DNA of 64,000 nucleotides from Clavibacter sp. VKM Ac-2872. Lineage in GTDB: Bacteria > Actinomycetota > Actinomycetes > Actinomycetales > Microbacteriaceae. Below, piece by piece: positions 1 to 8,031 of the stretch. Made by a program: the position numbers and the translations under genes. The stretch lies in the NCBI RefSeq assembly GCF_015351105.1, contig NZ_JADKRR010000001.1:310001-374000 (forward strand), written 5' to 3'. Numbering within the stretch: the stretch's first letter is position 1; every line of letters starts with the position of its first letter. Under the pieces are notes generated by a model. The model was not told the DNA's origin, did not search any database, and was given only the letters and a program-made list of their open reading frames with translations.

Positions 1-2
1 TT

Positions 3-413
3 GTCGAGGCGGTTAAACTGACGGAGACTGGAAATCGGTTTTTGGCGCGGGAGGATCCTCTCACCATAGAACTTTCGGAGATCATAAAGGTACTCAGTCG
101 CGAGTTCAGCGAACAGGAGCTTCCGGAAGATATGAGGCGACTTGCCCAAACGCTGCACACGCTTTTGGGCTCATGCAAAGTCCAAATATCAGCTCTCGCC
201 CCTCTGTTGAAACGTGGTCGCGAGGCCCGTGGCTCACATCCTCTTGATCTTTCTCCGTATGCGACGGTTCTTCAGTATTTGATTGACACGAAAGCTGCGG
301 CCGTCAAGGTTGCCTTGAGAAAAGCGAAGGCGCCAGTTGTTCTTTTGCCGGTGGAAGTTATTTTACCGAGCGGCTTTGACGCCGCTGATATGCCTAATGC
401 GCGATTAATCTGA
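3..413 (+). CDS. hypothetical protein, C-terminal part (5' end outside window)
   Basis: The frame is open from the first bases of the window (..VEAVKLTETGNRFLARE..) to a TGA at 411-413, so this is the C-terminal part of a longer protein. A TTG at 42 could start a 123-residue product but has no convincing ribosome-binding site. The stretch LTETGNRFLA resembles the wing of a winged-helix domain, but too little remains to name a family. The rest is mainly helical with many K, R and E residues. Codon use is more AT-rich than the core genes, which fits an acquired gene. It lies 124 bp upstream of the restriction-modification pair on the same strand, so a regulatory or defence role is possible but unproven. 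Confidence 0.5.
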   Translation, partial: VEAVKLTETGNRFLAREDPLTIELSEIIKVLSREFSEQELPEDMRRLAQTLHTLLGSCKVQISALAPLLKRGREARGSHPLDLSPYATVLQYLIDTKAAAVKVALRKAKAPVVLLPVEVILPSGFDAADMPNARLI

Positions 414-537
414 TAGTGGTCTGACCTGGAGAGTCGGTGATCTGACTCGCTCGCTTGCAGCTCAGTCGGATGTGCGATTGACCCTACTTGCGCGATTCGG
501 CTGCAACCGGAGCGTCGCCGACCGGTAGTCTTCGGCC

Positions 538-2229
538 ATGAGTTGGGCCACTGATACCGCGCTGCCTCAGCCTGAGCTCACAGTGGCTGCTTCGCGAACC
601 GAAGCGGTCCTGGCCAGTCTCCGGCCGTGGTGGCGAGGACGCGTGGACAGAGCCGGCCTGGGCGCGGAGTGGTCCGAACTCGACGCAGCGCTCGATACTG
701 TCGCTCCCGGGCAGCTGCCTCCAGATGAGAATCTGTCTGAAAGTCAGGACGCGTATGCGCTTGGGGTGACCTACGTCGAGTCGCTGGATGCACGAGAGCG
801 CAGTATCCACGGCCGCCACTACACGCCGGAGGGCCTTGCCGCGCAGCTGTGGCTGATGGCTCGCAAAGCCCTGGGCTTCGGAATCGATCCGCGCCCGCTT
901 CCTGGGCTCATCAGGGATCCCGCCTGCGGTGCTGGCGCGTTGCTCGTGCCGGTCCTCCGAGAGCACCTGAAGGCGACGGCGAATGCAGACCCGACGCTCG
1001 TGCTGGCGTCCCTTCCGCAGGTGGTGGAGGGTATTGACACGGATCCGTGGGCGGCATACATCGCGAGTGTGGTGCTAGCCGCGGAGATGCTGCCGACGCT
1101 CGCCCGCGTTGCACCAGCGCGACGTCGACCCCTGCCAGCGCTGGCACACGTCGGGGACGGTCTGGATCCGAAGCTCTCTTCAGCGACTGCATGGATCATG
1201 AATCCGCCATACGGCCGCCAGCGTCTGTCGACCGAGCAACGCGCCCTGTTCGCGGACAGTCTCTATGGTCACGCGAACTTGTACTCCCTCTTCCTCGCTG
1301 CTGCATCGCGGAACGTCGCTCCGAAGGGCGTGGTCGCGGCCCTTGTGCCCACGAGTTTCACATCGGGGCTCTACTTTCATCGGCTGCGTGACCAGATCAG
1401 TCACCGGACTCCGCTTCGCCGGGTCGCGTTCGTTCAAGAACGCACCGGCGTGTTCGGCGGCGTGCTGCAGGAGACTTGTCTCGCGGTGTTCTCGACCGCG
1501 AACTCACGGAGGGTCACGATTGAGCGGATCACGGGCGGGAAGGTGTCATCAGTGGCGTCGGTGCCATCACCGCGCTCGTCAAGTCCGTGGCTGCTTCCGC
1601 GCGAAGCGTCCGACGCCGCCCTGGCGGCCGCTGCTAGCTCGCTGCCGCTGACGTTGAAAGCAGCAGGATGGCACGCGTCGACGGGGCCTCTTGTATGGAA
1701 CCGGCGGCGGACGGAGCTTCATGCGCGTAAGGCCTCCGGGCGTGTCTTCGTCCTGTGGGCGGCAGACATGGACGGTGGTCGTGTGCACCGCGACGGCTCG
1801 CGTGACTCGCTGCGCTTCCTCGACATGCGCGATGACAACGATCGGCGTGTGAACACTCTCACTACACCGGCGGTGTTGGTGCAGCGCACGACCGCGCCGG
1901 AGCAGCCCCGTCGTCTGCTGGTCGCGGAGCTGACTCAGGCGAAGCTGGATGAGCTCGGCGGCGCAATCGTCGTCGAGAACCACGTAAATGTGCTCCGCCC
2001 ATCCAGGAGTGACCCGCTGCTGTCGCAGTCGACGCTTACGCGTGTGCTCAATAGTCCAACCTTCGACCGGCTAATGCGCTGCATCTCCGGTTCTGTGGCC
2101 GTCAGCTCCTACGAGTTGGGTTCTCTGCCCCTACCCGCCGCCGACACCCTCATCTCATGGGACGCACTCGACGGGGATGCCTTAGATCAGGCAATCGCAA
2201 AGGCCTACCGGCCGGCTGGAGTTTCGTGA
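538..2229 (+). CDS. type II N6-adenine DNA methyltransferase (Eco57I/TaqI-like)
   Basis: This 563-residue protein should transfer a methyl group from S-adenosylmethionine to adenine N6 and protect host DNA from the nuclease encoded next to it. Seen directly: GRHYTP near residue 92, typical of gamma-class adenine methylases; SAM-binding motif I DPACGAGAL at residue 127; and catalytic motif IV NPPY at 222-225. The C-terminal half, beyond about residue 330, lacks a named motif and is probably the target-recognition region. The start is ATG 538. Its TGA overlaps the GTG of the restriction endonuclease by four bases, so the pair is probably translationally coupled. The recognition sequence cannot be read from the protein. 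Family assignment is firm. Confidence 0.92.
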   Translation: MSWATDTALPQPELTVAASRTEAVLASLRPWWRGRVDRAGLGAEWSELDAALDTVAPGQLPPDENLSESQDAYALGVTYVESLDARERSIHGRHYTPEGLAAQLWLMARKALGFGIDPRPLPGLIRDPACGAGALLVPVLREHLKATANADPTLVLASLPQVVEGIDTDPWAAYIASVVLAAEMLPTLARVAPARRRPLPALAHVGDGLDPKLSSATAWIMNPPYGRQRLSTEQRALFADSLYGHANLYSLFLAAASRNVAPKGVVAALVPTSFTSGLYFHRLRDQISHRTPLRRVAFVQERTGVFGGVLQETCLAVFSTANSRRVTIERITGGKVSSVASVPSPRSSSPWLLPREASDAALAAAASSLPLTLKAAGWHASTGPLVWNRRRTELHARKASGRVFVLWAADMDGGRVHRDGSRDSLRFLDMRDDNDRRVNTLTTPAVLVQRTTAPEQPRRLLVAELTQAKLDELGGAIVVENHVNVLRPSRSDPLLSQSTLTRVLNSPTFDRLMRCISGSVAVSSYELGSLPLPAADTLISWDALDGDALDQAIAKAYRPAGVS

Positions 2230-3362
2230 GCCCGTTTCTGCCCGTCGTACCGGTCGAGCTGTGCGCTGACCGCTTGCAACGTATCTTCCCTCGAGAAGGA
2301 TTCGACACCGTCTTCAGCAGCCCACTCGCGGCCGCCGCCGTCGCCGCGATGATCTATCTCGGCGCCGTCCACGACCCTGATGCCGACACCCAACGGTGGA
2401 TGCGACCTTCGATGGTGATGTGGCTGAACGACGCGGCCCTCGAACACGGCTCGGACGAGCAACGGGATGCCTGGTATGAGGCCGCGCTGGGTGGAAAGAA
2501 GCGTGTCGAAACGTTGTTCTCGACCTGGGGCGTCGACGGGAACCCGCGTTACGCGGACAACACCCGTGAGACGCTGCGCGACGAAACTCTTCCCAAGTGG
2601 CGTGAGAACGGTGCTGTCCTCACCCGCGGTGGCCTTCCCACATCCAGTTCTCTCCCGAGGTGGGCGTTGGAGAGCGCCTTCGCGGATCTCTTCGACCCGG
2701 ACCTCGAAGGCGAGGCGCTCGAGACGCAGATTGATTACTGGGTCGCCACGCACCTCAGCGCCACGGGGCGTCTCCGGGCAATGGGAGCTCGGCGCCGCTC
2801 GAGCACCATCGACGCCGTCTACGTCAACCTGCCTACTGGCGACACCCGTCAGCTCGAACCAGGCCTCGCCTCCGAGATCCTCAAGGGTGTCGTGGAGCAA
2901 TGGGCGAGGAACAAGCTCCGCGCACCCCTCGTTCTCACCATTTCCGAGCCCGGTGACAAGATCTACCTCGCCGACAGGCGCTCGCTCCAAACCATCGGCA
3001 TCGACATCGACCCCGGAAAGCTTCTACCTGACGCGCTCCTCGTTGACACGGAGGCCGAACCGCTTCAGTTCTGGGTCATCGAGGCGGTCGCGACAGATGG
3101 GCCCATCGACGAGCCCCGAAAGCAGCTGCTCCTCGATTGGGCTGATCAGCAAGGCATCCCACCAAACCAGTGCCATTTCCTCACCGCGTTCGAGTCTCGG
3201 CACCACCCAGCCGCTCGTCGTCGGCTCAAGGACCTTGCTAACGACACCTACGCCTGGTTCCTCGATGACCCTGGTAGCGAACTGGTGTGGCGCACCATTG
3301 AACAACCGCCTACCCCGGCGCACCTGGCGGCCCTCACCCTGATCTCCCGCCCGCCGGTCTAG
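2226..3362 (+). CDS. BsuBI/PstI-family type II restriction endonuclease
   Basis: A 378-residue protein is predicted from GTG 2226, which overlaps the methylase stop as GTGA. A longer in-frame ORF from 2157 would run inside the methylase gene and is less likely. The C-terminal part carries the signature of the BsuBI/PstI restriction-endonuclease family: ALLVD, then FWVIEAVATDGPIDEPRKQLL from about residue 284, which includes the acidic and basic residues of the PD-(D/E)XK-type core. The N-terminal 200 residues are probably the DNA-binding half. Members of this family recognise six-base sites such as CTGCAG, but specificity here is unknown. With the methylase it forms a complete type II restriction-modification system. 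Confidence 0.88.
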   Translation: MSPFLPVVPVELCADRLQRIFPREGFDTVFSSPLAAAAVAAMIYLGAVHDPDADTQRWMRPSMVMWLNDAALEHGSDEQRDAWYEAALGGKKRVETLFSTWGVDGNPRYADNTRETLRDETLPKWRENGAVLTRGGLPTSSSLPRWALESAFADLFDPDLEGEALETQIDYWVATHLSATGRLRAMGARRRSSTIDAVYVNLPTGDTRQLEPGLASEILKGVVEQWARNKLRAPLVLTISEPGDKIYLADRRSLQTIGIDIDPGKLLPDALLVDTEAEPLQFWVIEAVATDGPIDEPRKQLLLDWADQQGIPPNQCHFLTAFESRHHPAARRRLKDLANDTYAWFLDDPGSELVWRTIEQPPTPAHLAALTLISRPPV

Positions 3363-3442
3363 GACCAGACTGGGCAGCCATCGTCGTCGACAACAGGGGG
3401 ACGCACATGAGGGCTCGAGTGGCGGCCGACACCGTCTGATAC

Positions 3443-4021
3443 GTGTTCCGCACCGACTGCCAAGACGAGAAGTGGGCTTACATCGGTCAGAGCATGCGCA
3501 TGGATCCGGAGAACATGCGCATCTATTTCGGCAACGGATTCAATTTCCAGCAGGCTGTCGCAGACCGTGTAACCACCGGTTTGCAGAAAACCGTCCTTGC
3601 CGCCGCTTCGACACATCTAGAGCTGCCCTCCGTCGAGATGCTGCACATCGCTCGGGCCCGTGCAAAGGGAATCGCGTTGCTGAACGGAGATATCGGGGGC
3701 CCGACCGTTTCCCGTCCTCCAACGCCACTTGTTGTTACGGCTCCCGGAAGCGATGACGGCCCGGACCGACCCGAGAGCGTTCTACAAGTTCCTCAAACGC
3801 AACCGCGCGCTGGTCGAGCAAGCGATCCTGGACGCCTCCGCGGTCACGACCGACGCCTTCTACACATGGAGCGCGATCTCTTGGATGTGGAGGACCTGTC
3901 GCATGCCTGTCCCTCGTGCGGTTCCCCGCCCGGTGAGGTTTGCAGGACCAACGCACACTCGGCCGCGAAGCCGCACAACCCGTCGCGTAACCACCGGGCA
4001 CGACCTCGAGCGAGGAACTGA
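3443..4021 (+). CDS. hypothetical ORF, uncertain (overlaps frameshifted zinc-finger gene)
   Basis: A 192-residue reading frame begins at GTG 3443, just after an in-frame stop. The first 90 residues (FRTDCQDEKWAYIGQSMRMDPENMRIYFGNGFNFQQAV..) have plausible codon use and may be a real small gene. From about 3750 to 3880 codon quality collapses in this frame, while a different frame becomes strongly GC3-biased. The frame becomes convincing again at CPSCGSPPGEVC near its end. The stretch is therefore more likely two genes or gene remnants than one protein. No function is assigned. Confidence 0.35.
   Translation: MFRTDCQDEKWAYIGQSMRMDPENMRIYFGNGFNFQQAVADRVTTGLQKTVLAAASTHLELPSVEMLHIARARAKGIALLNGDIGGPTVSRPPTPLVVTAPGSDDGPDRPESVLQVPQTQPRAGRASDPGRLRGHDRRLLHMERDLLDVEDLSHACPSCGSPPGEVCRTNAHSAAKPHNPSRNHRARPRARN
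3753..4021 (+). pseudogene. small zinc-finger protein, frame interrupted near 3865-3890
   Basis: From ATG 3753 one frame has strongly coding third positions (MTARTDPRAFYKFLKRNRALVEQAILDASAVTTDAFYTW..) up to about 3870. The good codon pattern then moves to another frame, which encodes DLSHACPSCGSPPGEVCRTN and ends at TGA 4019-4021. The CxxC-x(5)-C spacing followed by H and R residues resembles small zinc-finger domains common in actinobacterial and phage proteins. The interval of 269 bp is one base short of a whole number of codons, as expected for a single-base loss. The lesion could be genuine or a sequencing error. Confidence 0.4.
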
Positions 4022-4041
4022 CTCGTCGGGTACGGGGTTGA

Positions 4042-5142
4042 CTACCCCGCCCCGACCTCCCGGCGGATCGCCGCCGCGAACCGGTCGATGTCGTCCTCGG
4101 TGGTGTCGAAGGAGCACATCCAGCGCACCTCGCGGCGGGCCGGGTCCCAGTCGTAGAAGCGGAACTCGCTGCGGAGGCGGTCCGCGACGCCCTCGGGGAG
4201 GATCGCGAACAGGCCGTTGGCCTGGGTCTCCTGCGTGAACTCGACGCCCTCCACGCCGTCGAGCGCGGCCCGGAGGCGCGCGGCCATGCCGTTCGCGTGG
4301 CGCGCGGAGCGGAGGTAGAGCGGCACGCCGTCGACCTCGGATCCGAGGAGCGCGAGCAGCTGCGCGCTTACGAACCGCATCTTCGAGGCGAGCTGCATGT
4401 TGAGCTTGCGGAGGTAGGTCAGCCCCTCGGAGGCCTCGGGGTCGAGGACGACGATCGCCTCGCCGTAGAGCAGGCCGTTCTTGGTGCCGCCGAAGCTCAC
4501 GACGTCGACGCCCGCGTCCGACGTGAAGGCGCGGAACGGCGCGTCCAGCGTGGCCGCCGCGTTCGAGAGGCGGGCGCCGTCCATGTGCAGGCGCATGCCG
4601 CGCGCGTGCGCGTGGTCGGCGATCGCCCGCACTTCGGCCGGCGTGTAGACGGTGCCGAGCTCCGTGGTCTGCGTGATGCTCACGGCGAGCGGCTGCGCGC
4701 GGTGCTCGTCGCCCCAGCCCCACGCCTCGCGGTCGATGAGCTCGGGCGTGAGCTTGCCGTCGTCGGTCGGCACCTGGAGCAGCTTGATGCCGCCGACGCG
4801 CTCGGGGGCGCCCCCCTCGTCCGTGTTGATGTGCGCGGTGGTCGCGCAGATCACCGCGCCCCAGCGCGGCAGCATCGAGAGGAGCCCGGTGACGTTCGCG
4901 CCCGTGCCGTTGAACACGGGGTACGCCTCGGCGCCGCGGCCGAAGTGCTCGCCCACGACCTCCTGGAGCCGTGCCGTGTAGGCATCTCCGCCGTACGCGA
5001 CCTGGTGCCCGCCGTTCGCGGCCGCGATCGCCTCGAGCACCTCGGGGTGGATCCCGGAGTAGTTGTCGGAGGCGAACCCGCGAGCGGCGGTGTCGTGGAG
5101 GCGGAGGGGGGAGGCGGGGGATGCGGCGTCGGCGTCGGTCAC
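4042..5142 (-). CDS. ltaE: low-specificity L-threonine aldolase (PLP-dependent)
   Basis: The enzyme cleaves L-threonine or L-allo-threonine to glycine and acetaldehyde in the cytoplasm. The 366-residue sequence has the family pattern of the beta-eliminating lyase/threonine aldolase fold: ASDNYSGIHPEVLEAI at the N terminus, the NGTGAN glycine-rich loop near residue 78, HMDGARLSNA near 186, and the PLP-binding lysine in SFGGTKNGLLYG (K221). GTG 5142 is preceded by GAGGATGG. The coding strand runs into the restriction-modification islet: the stop codon at 4042-4044 marks the islet boundary. The next gene upstream, a Nudix hydrolase, starts its coding end 45 bp away, and the two may be cotranscribed. 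Confidence 0.93.
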   Translation of the reverse strand: MTDADAASPASPLRLHDTAARGFASDNYSGIHPEVLEAIAAANGGHQVAYGGDAYTARLQEVVGEHFGRGAEAYPVFNGTGANVTGLLSMLPRWGAVICATTAHINTDEGGAPERVGGIKLLQVPTDDGKLTPELIDREAWGWGDEHRAQPLAVSITQTTELGTVYTPAEVRAIADHAHARGMRLHMDGARLSNAAATLDAPFRAFTSDAGVDVVSFGGTKNGLLYGEAIVVLDPEASEGLTYLRKLNMQLASKMRFVSAQLLALLGSEVDGVPLYLRSARHANGMAARLRAALDGVEGVEFTQETQANGLFAILPEGVADRLRSEFRFYDWDPARREVRWMCSFDTTEDDIDRFAAAIRREVGAG

Positions 5143-5186
5143 GGTCCCATCCTCGCCTACCGGCCGTCGCGCCCGTGCCCGTGCCC

Positions 5187-5843
5187 CTACGCCGGGAACC
5201 CGTGCAGCGCCACGTGCTGGAGCAGGATCACCGTCTTGCCGTCCGCGATGCGGCCGTCGGCGACCATCGCGAGGGCTTCGTCGAGCGACACCTCGATGCG
5301 CTCGATGTCCTCGCCCTCCTCGGCGACGCCGCCGCCCGCGCCCTCGACATCGGCCGGCGTGTACGACGCGAGGTAGTGGTGTACGCGCTCGGTCACGGAT
5401 CCGGGGCTCATGAAGAGGTCGAACAGGTGCGTGAGCGCGACGACCTCCACGCCGAGCTCCTCGCGGGCCTCGCGGCGGATCGCATCCTCCGGGGAGTCCG
5501 CGTCGAGGAGGCCGGCCGCCGCCTCGACGAGCATGCCGTCGGGGTGGCCGTTGACGTAGGCGGGGAAGCGGAACTGGCGGGTGAGCAGGATCCGGTGCGT
5601 GTCCGCGGCGTAGAGGAGCACGGTCGCGCCGTCTCCGCGGTCGTAGGTCTCGCGCTGCTGCTCCTGCCAGGATCCGTCGCGCAGCCGCAGGTCGAGCGTG
5701 GTGCGGCGGAGCACGTGCCAGCCGTCGGAGGTGACCTCGACGCGCTTCACGACGACGTCGGGGTTGCGGTCGAGGTCCGTCCCGCGGAGGTGGAGGCCGG
5801 TGCGGCCCCTCGAGTCGGGCACGGTCTCACCGGGGCGCGTCAT
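5187..5843 (-). CDS. Nudix hydrolase, NudK-like (GDP-mannose/ADP-ribose pyrophosphatase type)
   Basis: This 218-residue protein hydrolyses a nucleoside diphosphate linked to another moiety. The Nudix box lies at 111-133: G111, then R124-E125 and E128-E129 within RREAREELGVEV, which are the metal-binding residues. The canonical glutamate early in the box appears as D116. The flanking pattern (VLLYAADTHRILLTRQFRFPAY before it and GSVTERVHHYLASY after it) fits the GDP-mannose/ADP-ribose pyrophosphatase branch rather than MutT. The start is ATG 5843 with an upstream GAGGATGG. Exact substrate is not determinable from sequence. Confidence 0.85.
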   Translation of the reverse strand: MTRPGETVPDSRGRTGLHLRGTDLDRNPDVVVKRVEVTSDGWHVLRRTTLDLRLRDGSWQEQQRETYDRGDGATVLLYAADTHRILLTRQFRFPAYVNGHPDGMLVEAAAGLLDADSPEDAIRREAREELGVEVVALTHLFDLFMSPGSVTERVHHYLASYTPADVEGAGGGVAEEGEDIERIEVSLDEALAMVADGRIADGKTVILLQHVALHGFPA

Positions 5844-5916
5844 GGGGCCATCCTCGCGGGGCGCCCGCCGGCCGCGCGTCCGTCCGAGGGCGGATCCGCG
5901 CGGCGGACGGCGGTGA

Positions 5917-7188
5917 TCAGGCGCGGCCCTGCAGGATCAGGTTCCAGTAGACCCAGGGGAGCACGTACCGGTCGGCGAGGAACGTGATGCGGCGCTCCTT
6001 CGCGAGGCCCGTCCAGCCCGGGATGGTGGGCTTCGGACGGTACCGGTCGTCGAACTCCGCGAACACCACGGTCGAGCGCGAGACCACGAAGGGACACACC
6101 GAGTACCCGTTGTAGACCTGCGGCAGCGGCTTGCCCTGGAGAGCGGCGACGAGGTTCTTCGCGACCGTGGTGGTCTGCTGGCGGAGCGCGCCGCCGGACT
6201 TCGAGTTGGTGGTGGCCGCCGCGTCGCCGAGCGCCCACACGTCGGGGAAGCGCGGGTGGCGGAGGGTGAGCGGATCCACCTCGACGAAGCCGCCCGCGTC
6301 GCCGGGCGCCGCGAGGCCGGTGCCCGCGAGCCAGTCGGGCGCGGACTGCGGCGGCACCGCGTGCAGCACGTCGTAGGCGATGGTCTCGCGCTCGGCGACG
6401 CCGTCGTCGTCGGCGCGAGCGGCGTGGTCCGGCCCGAGGAGCGCGCGGGCACGGGCGTCGCCGGCGATCTCCACGGTGCGGGCGACCGGATCCACGCCCA
6501 CGAGCTCGCGCCCGTACCGCACCTCGATGCCGTACTCGCGGACCTTGCGCTCGAGCTCCGCGTCGATGAGCGGCATGCCGAACAGGGTCGGCGTGGGCAC
6601 CACGAGCACCACGCGGATGTCGTCGAGCACGCCGATCGCGCGCCAGTGGTCGCACGCGAGGTACATGGGCTTCTGCGACGCGCCCGAGCAGGTCCCCGGG
6701 CCGCCGGGCTGCGTGAAGACGACCGTGCCGGAGCGCACGTCGCGCAGCACGCGCGAGGCCTTCGCGGCGTAGCGGTGCTCGTAGTTGGAGATGCCGACGG
6801 GCGACGCCATCGCCTCCGCGAGGCCGGGGACGCGATCCCAGTCCTTCTGGATGCCGGGGCACACGATGAGCTGGCCGTAGGAGACGCGGCGGCCCGACTC
6901 GAGCGCGACCGTCTTCGCCGCCGGGTCGATGCCGGCGACGCGGTCCTGGATCCACGTGACGCCCTTCGGCGTGACGGAGCCCTGCGGCCGGGTGGCCCGC
7001 GACGCCCGCGCGGTGCCGCCCGCCACGTGCGAGAACATCGGCTGGTAGTAGTGCGTGTCGCGCGGCTCGATGACCGCCACGTCGTCGACGCCGTACCGCC
7101 GGAGCCGTCCCGCGACCGAGAGCCCGGCGTTCCCCCCGCCGATGACGAGGACGTCGTGGTGCGGGGTCGTGCCGGAGGCATCGGTCAT
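5917..7188 (-). CDS. sulfide:quinone oxidoreductase-like flavoprotein
   Basis: This 423-residue FAD protein probably oxidises sulfide or another sulfur donor and passes electrons to quinone at the membrane surface. Near the N terminus VLVIGGGNAGLSVAGRL is the FAD dinucleotide-binding motif, and IEPRDTHYYQPMF matches the type II SQR active-site entry. Cysteines in GTCSGASQKPMYLACDHW and in the C-terminal YSVCPFV are placed like the redox-active cysteines of type II SQRs. A less specific NADH dehydrogenase-like role is the main alternative. It starts at ATG 7188, divergent from the Asp23 gene across a 270-bp gap in which I see no clear site. Confidence 0.85.
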   Translation of the reverse strand: MTDASGTTPHHDVLVIGGGNAGLSVAGRLRRYGVDDVAVIEPRDTHYYQPMFSHVAGGTARASRATRPQGSVTPKGVTWIQDRVAGIDPAAKTVALESGRRVSYGQLIVCPGIQKDWDRVPGLAEAMASPVGISNYEHRYAAKASRVLRDVRSGTVVFTQPGGPGTCSGASQKPMYLACDHWRAIGVLDDIRVVLVVPTPTLFGMPLIDAELERKVREYGIEVRYGRELVGVDPVARTVEIAGDARARALLGPDHAARADDDGVAERETIAYDVLHAVPPQSAPDWLAGTGLAAPGDAGGFVEVDPLTLRHPRFPDVWALGDAAATTNSKSGGALRQQTTTVAKNLVAALQGKPLPQVYNGYSVCPFVVSRSTVVFAEFDDRYRPKPTIPGWTGLAKERRITFLADRYVLPWVYWNLILQGRA

Positions 7189-7458
7189 GGGCTCAACCTA
7201 GGCCTGCCCGGCGACATCGGGGCCGGCGGCCGAGGACCGGTCCGCCACGCATCCCGCCGCGCCTCCCGGTCCTGGCCGGAAAGCGCACGCCGGATGCCGC
7301 CAGGTGGCCGCGCAGCGAACGGCGGTGCCTCGCGCCTGAGGGAACGCTGGACGTCCGGGACGGGCCGGGGGCCCTGCCCGTCTCCTTGACGTGCCGGTCA
7401 TCGAGCCGGCACCGCGACCCGCATCCGGGACCGCGCCACCGAGCACCAGGAGCACCAC

Positions 7459-7905
7459 ATGACCGACGTCACCCCCGCCACCGCCTCCAGCCGCGCCGCC
7501 GCGAAGCACACGCCCGCCGACTCCGCCTCCGGCAAGAACACGATCGCCGACGGCGTGATCGAGAAGGTCGCCGGCATCGCGGCCCGCCAGGTCCCCGGCG
7601 TCCACGACCTCGGCAACGGCGCCGCGCGTGCCGTCGGCGCGATCCGCAACGTCATCGGCCAGCAGGACCGCGGCCAGGGCATCTCCGTCGAGGTCGGCGA
7701 GAAGCAGGTCGCCGCGGACATCGTCGTCGTCGCCGAGTACCCCGTCGCGCTGCAGGACCTCGCCGACCGGATCCGCGAGTCCGTCACCGACGCGATCTCG
7801 CAGGTCGTCGGCATGGACGTGACCGAGGTCAACGTCACGGTCTCCGACGTGCACATCCCGTCGGACGACAAGGACGACGACGACCAGAAGAGCCGCGTCC
7901 AGTAG
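7459..7905 (+). CDS. Asp23/Gls24 family envelope stress protein
   Basis: This 148-residue acidic protein has a single Asp23/Gls24 (DUF322) domain at about residues 30-130 (IEKVAGIAARQVPGVHDLGNGAARAVG .. VEYPVALQDLADRIRESVTDAI..GMDVTEVNVTVSDVHIP). Proteins of this family are associated with the cell envelope and alkaline or cell-wall stress in Gram-positive bacteria. The start ATG 7459 is preceded by AGGAG at the proper distance. It is the first gene of a same-strand cluster with an aquaporin and a second Asp23 protein, separated from the aquaporin by a strong hairpin. The C-terminal tail is highly charged (DDKDDDD). Confidence 0.9.
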   Translation: MTDVTPATASSRAAAKHTPADSASGKNTIADGVIEKVAGIAARQVPGVHDLGNGAARAVGAIRNVIGQQDRGQGISVEVGEKQVAADIVVVAEYPVALQDLADRIRESVTDAISQVVGMDVTEVNVTVSDVHIPSDDKDDDDQKSRVQ

Positions 7906-7918
7906 CAGCGCCCGCGCG

Positions 7919-7947
7919 GACGGGACCGGGCACGACCCGGTCCCGTC
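7919..7947 (+). terminator. hairpin after the Asp23 gene
   Basis: Perfect 12-bp inverted repeat: 7919-7930 pairs with 7936-7947 around a 5-base loop (GACGGGACCGGG / CCCGGTCCCGTC). It begins 14 bases after the stop codon. No T-run follows, as is usual in high-GC actinobacteria, so it may attenuate rather than fully terminate. Confidence 0.6.
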
Positions 7948-8031
7948 GCCGTGCGCGGGGCATCCGTCCCGCGCGACCCGACCCACCCGCATCCGCACGA
8001 CCCGCATCCGCACCACTGAGGACACGAACCG

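Larger units (their letters stand above)
1..4041. mobile_element. accessory islet D (restriction-modification block), left end outside window
   Basis: The block holds a restriction-modification pair, a partial AT-richer gene and broken small ORFs, and it stops at the stop codon of the core threonine aldolase gene (4042-4044, minus strand). The first 500 bases and the 3360-3760 stretch are less GC-rich than the core. In the other three islets of this window a second copy of the neighbouring gene's 3' end lies at the far side. Here that side is off the window, so the same architecture is inferred, not seen. No recombinase gene is visible. Confidence 0.45.

Noticed and set aside
2157-2225. Longer N terminus for the restriction endonuclease
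   Set aside because: It would lie entirely inside the methylase gene. GTG 2226 gives the standard 4-bp overlap and the protein's natural N terminus.
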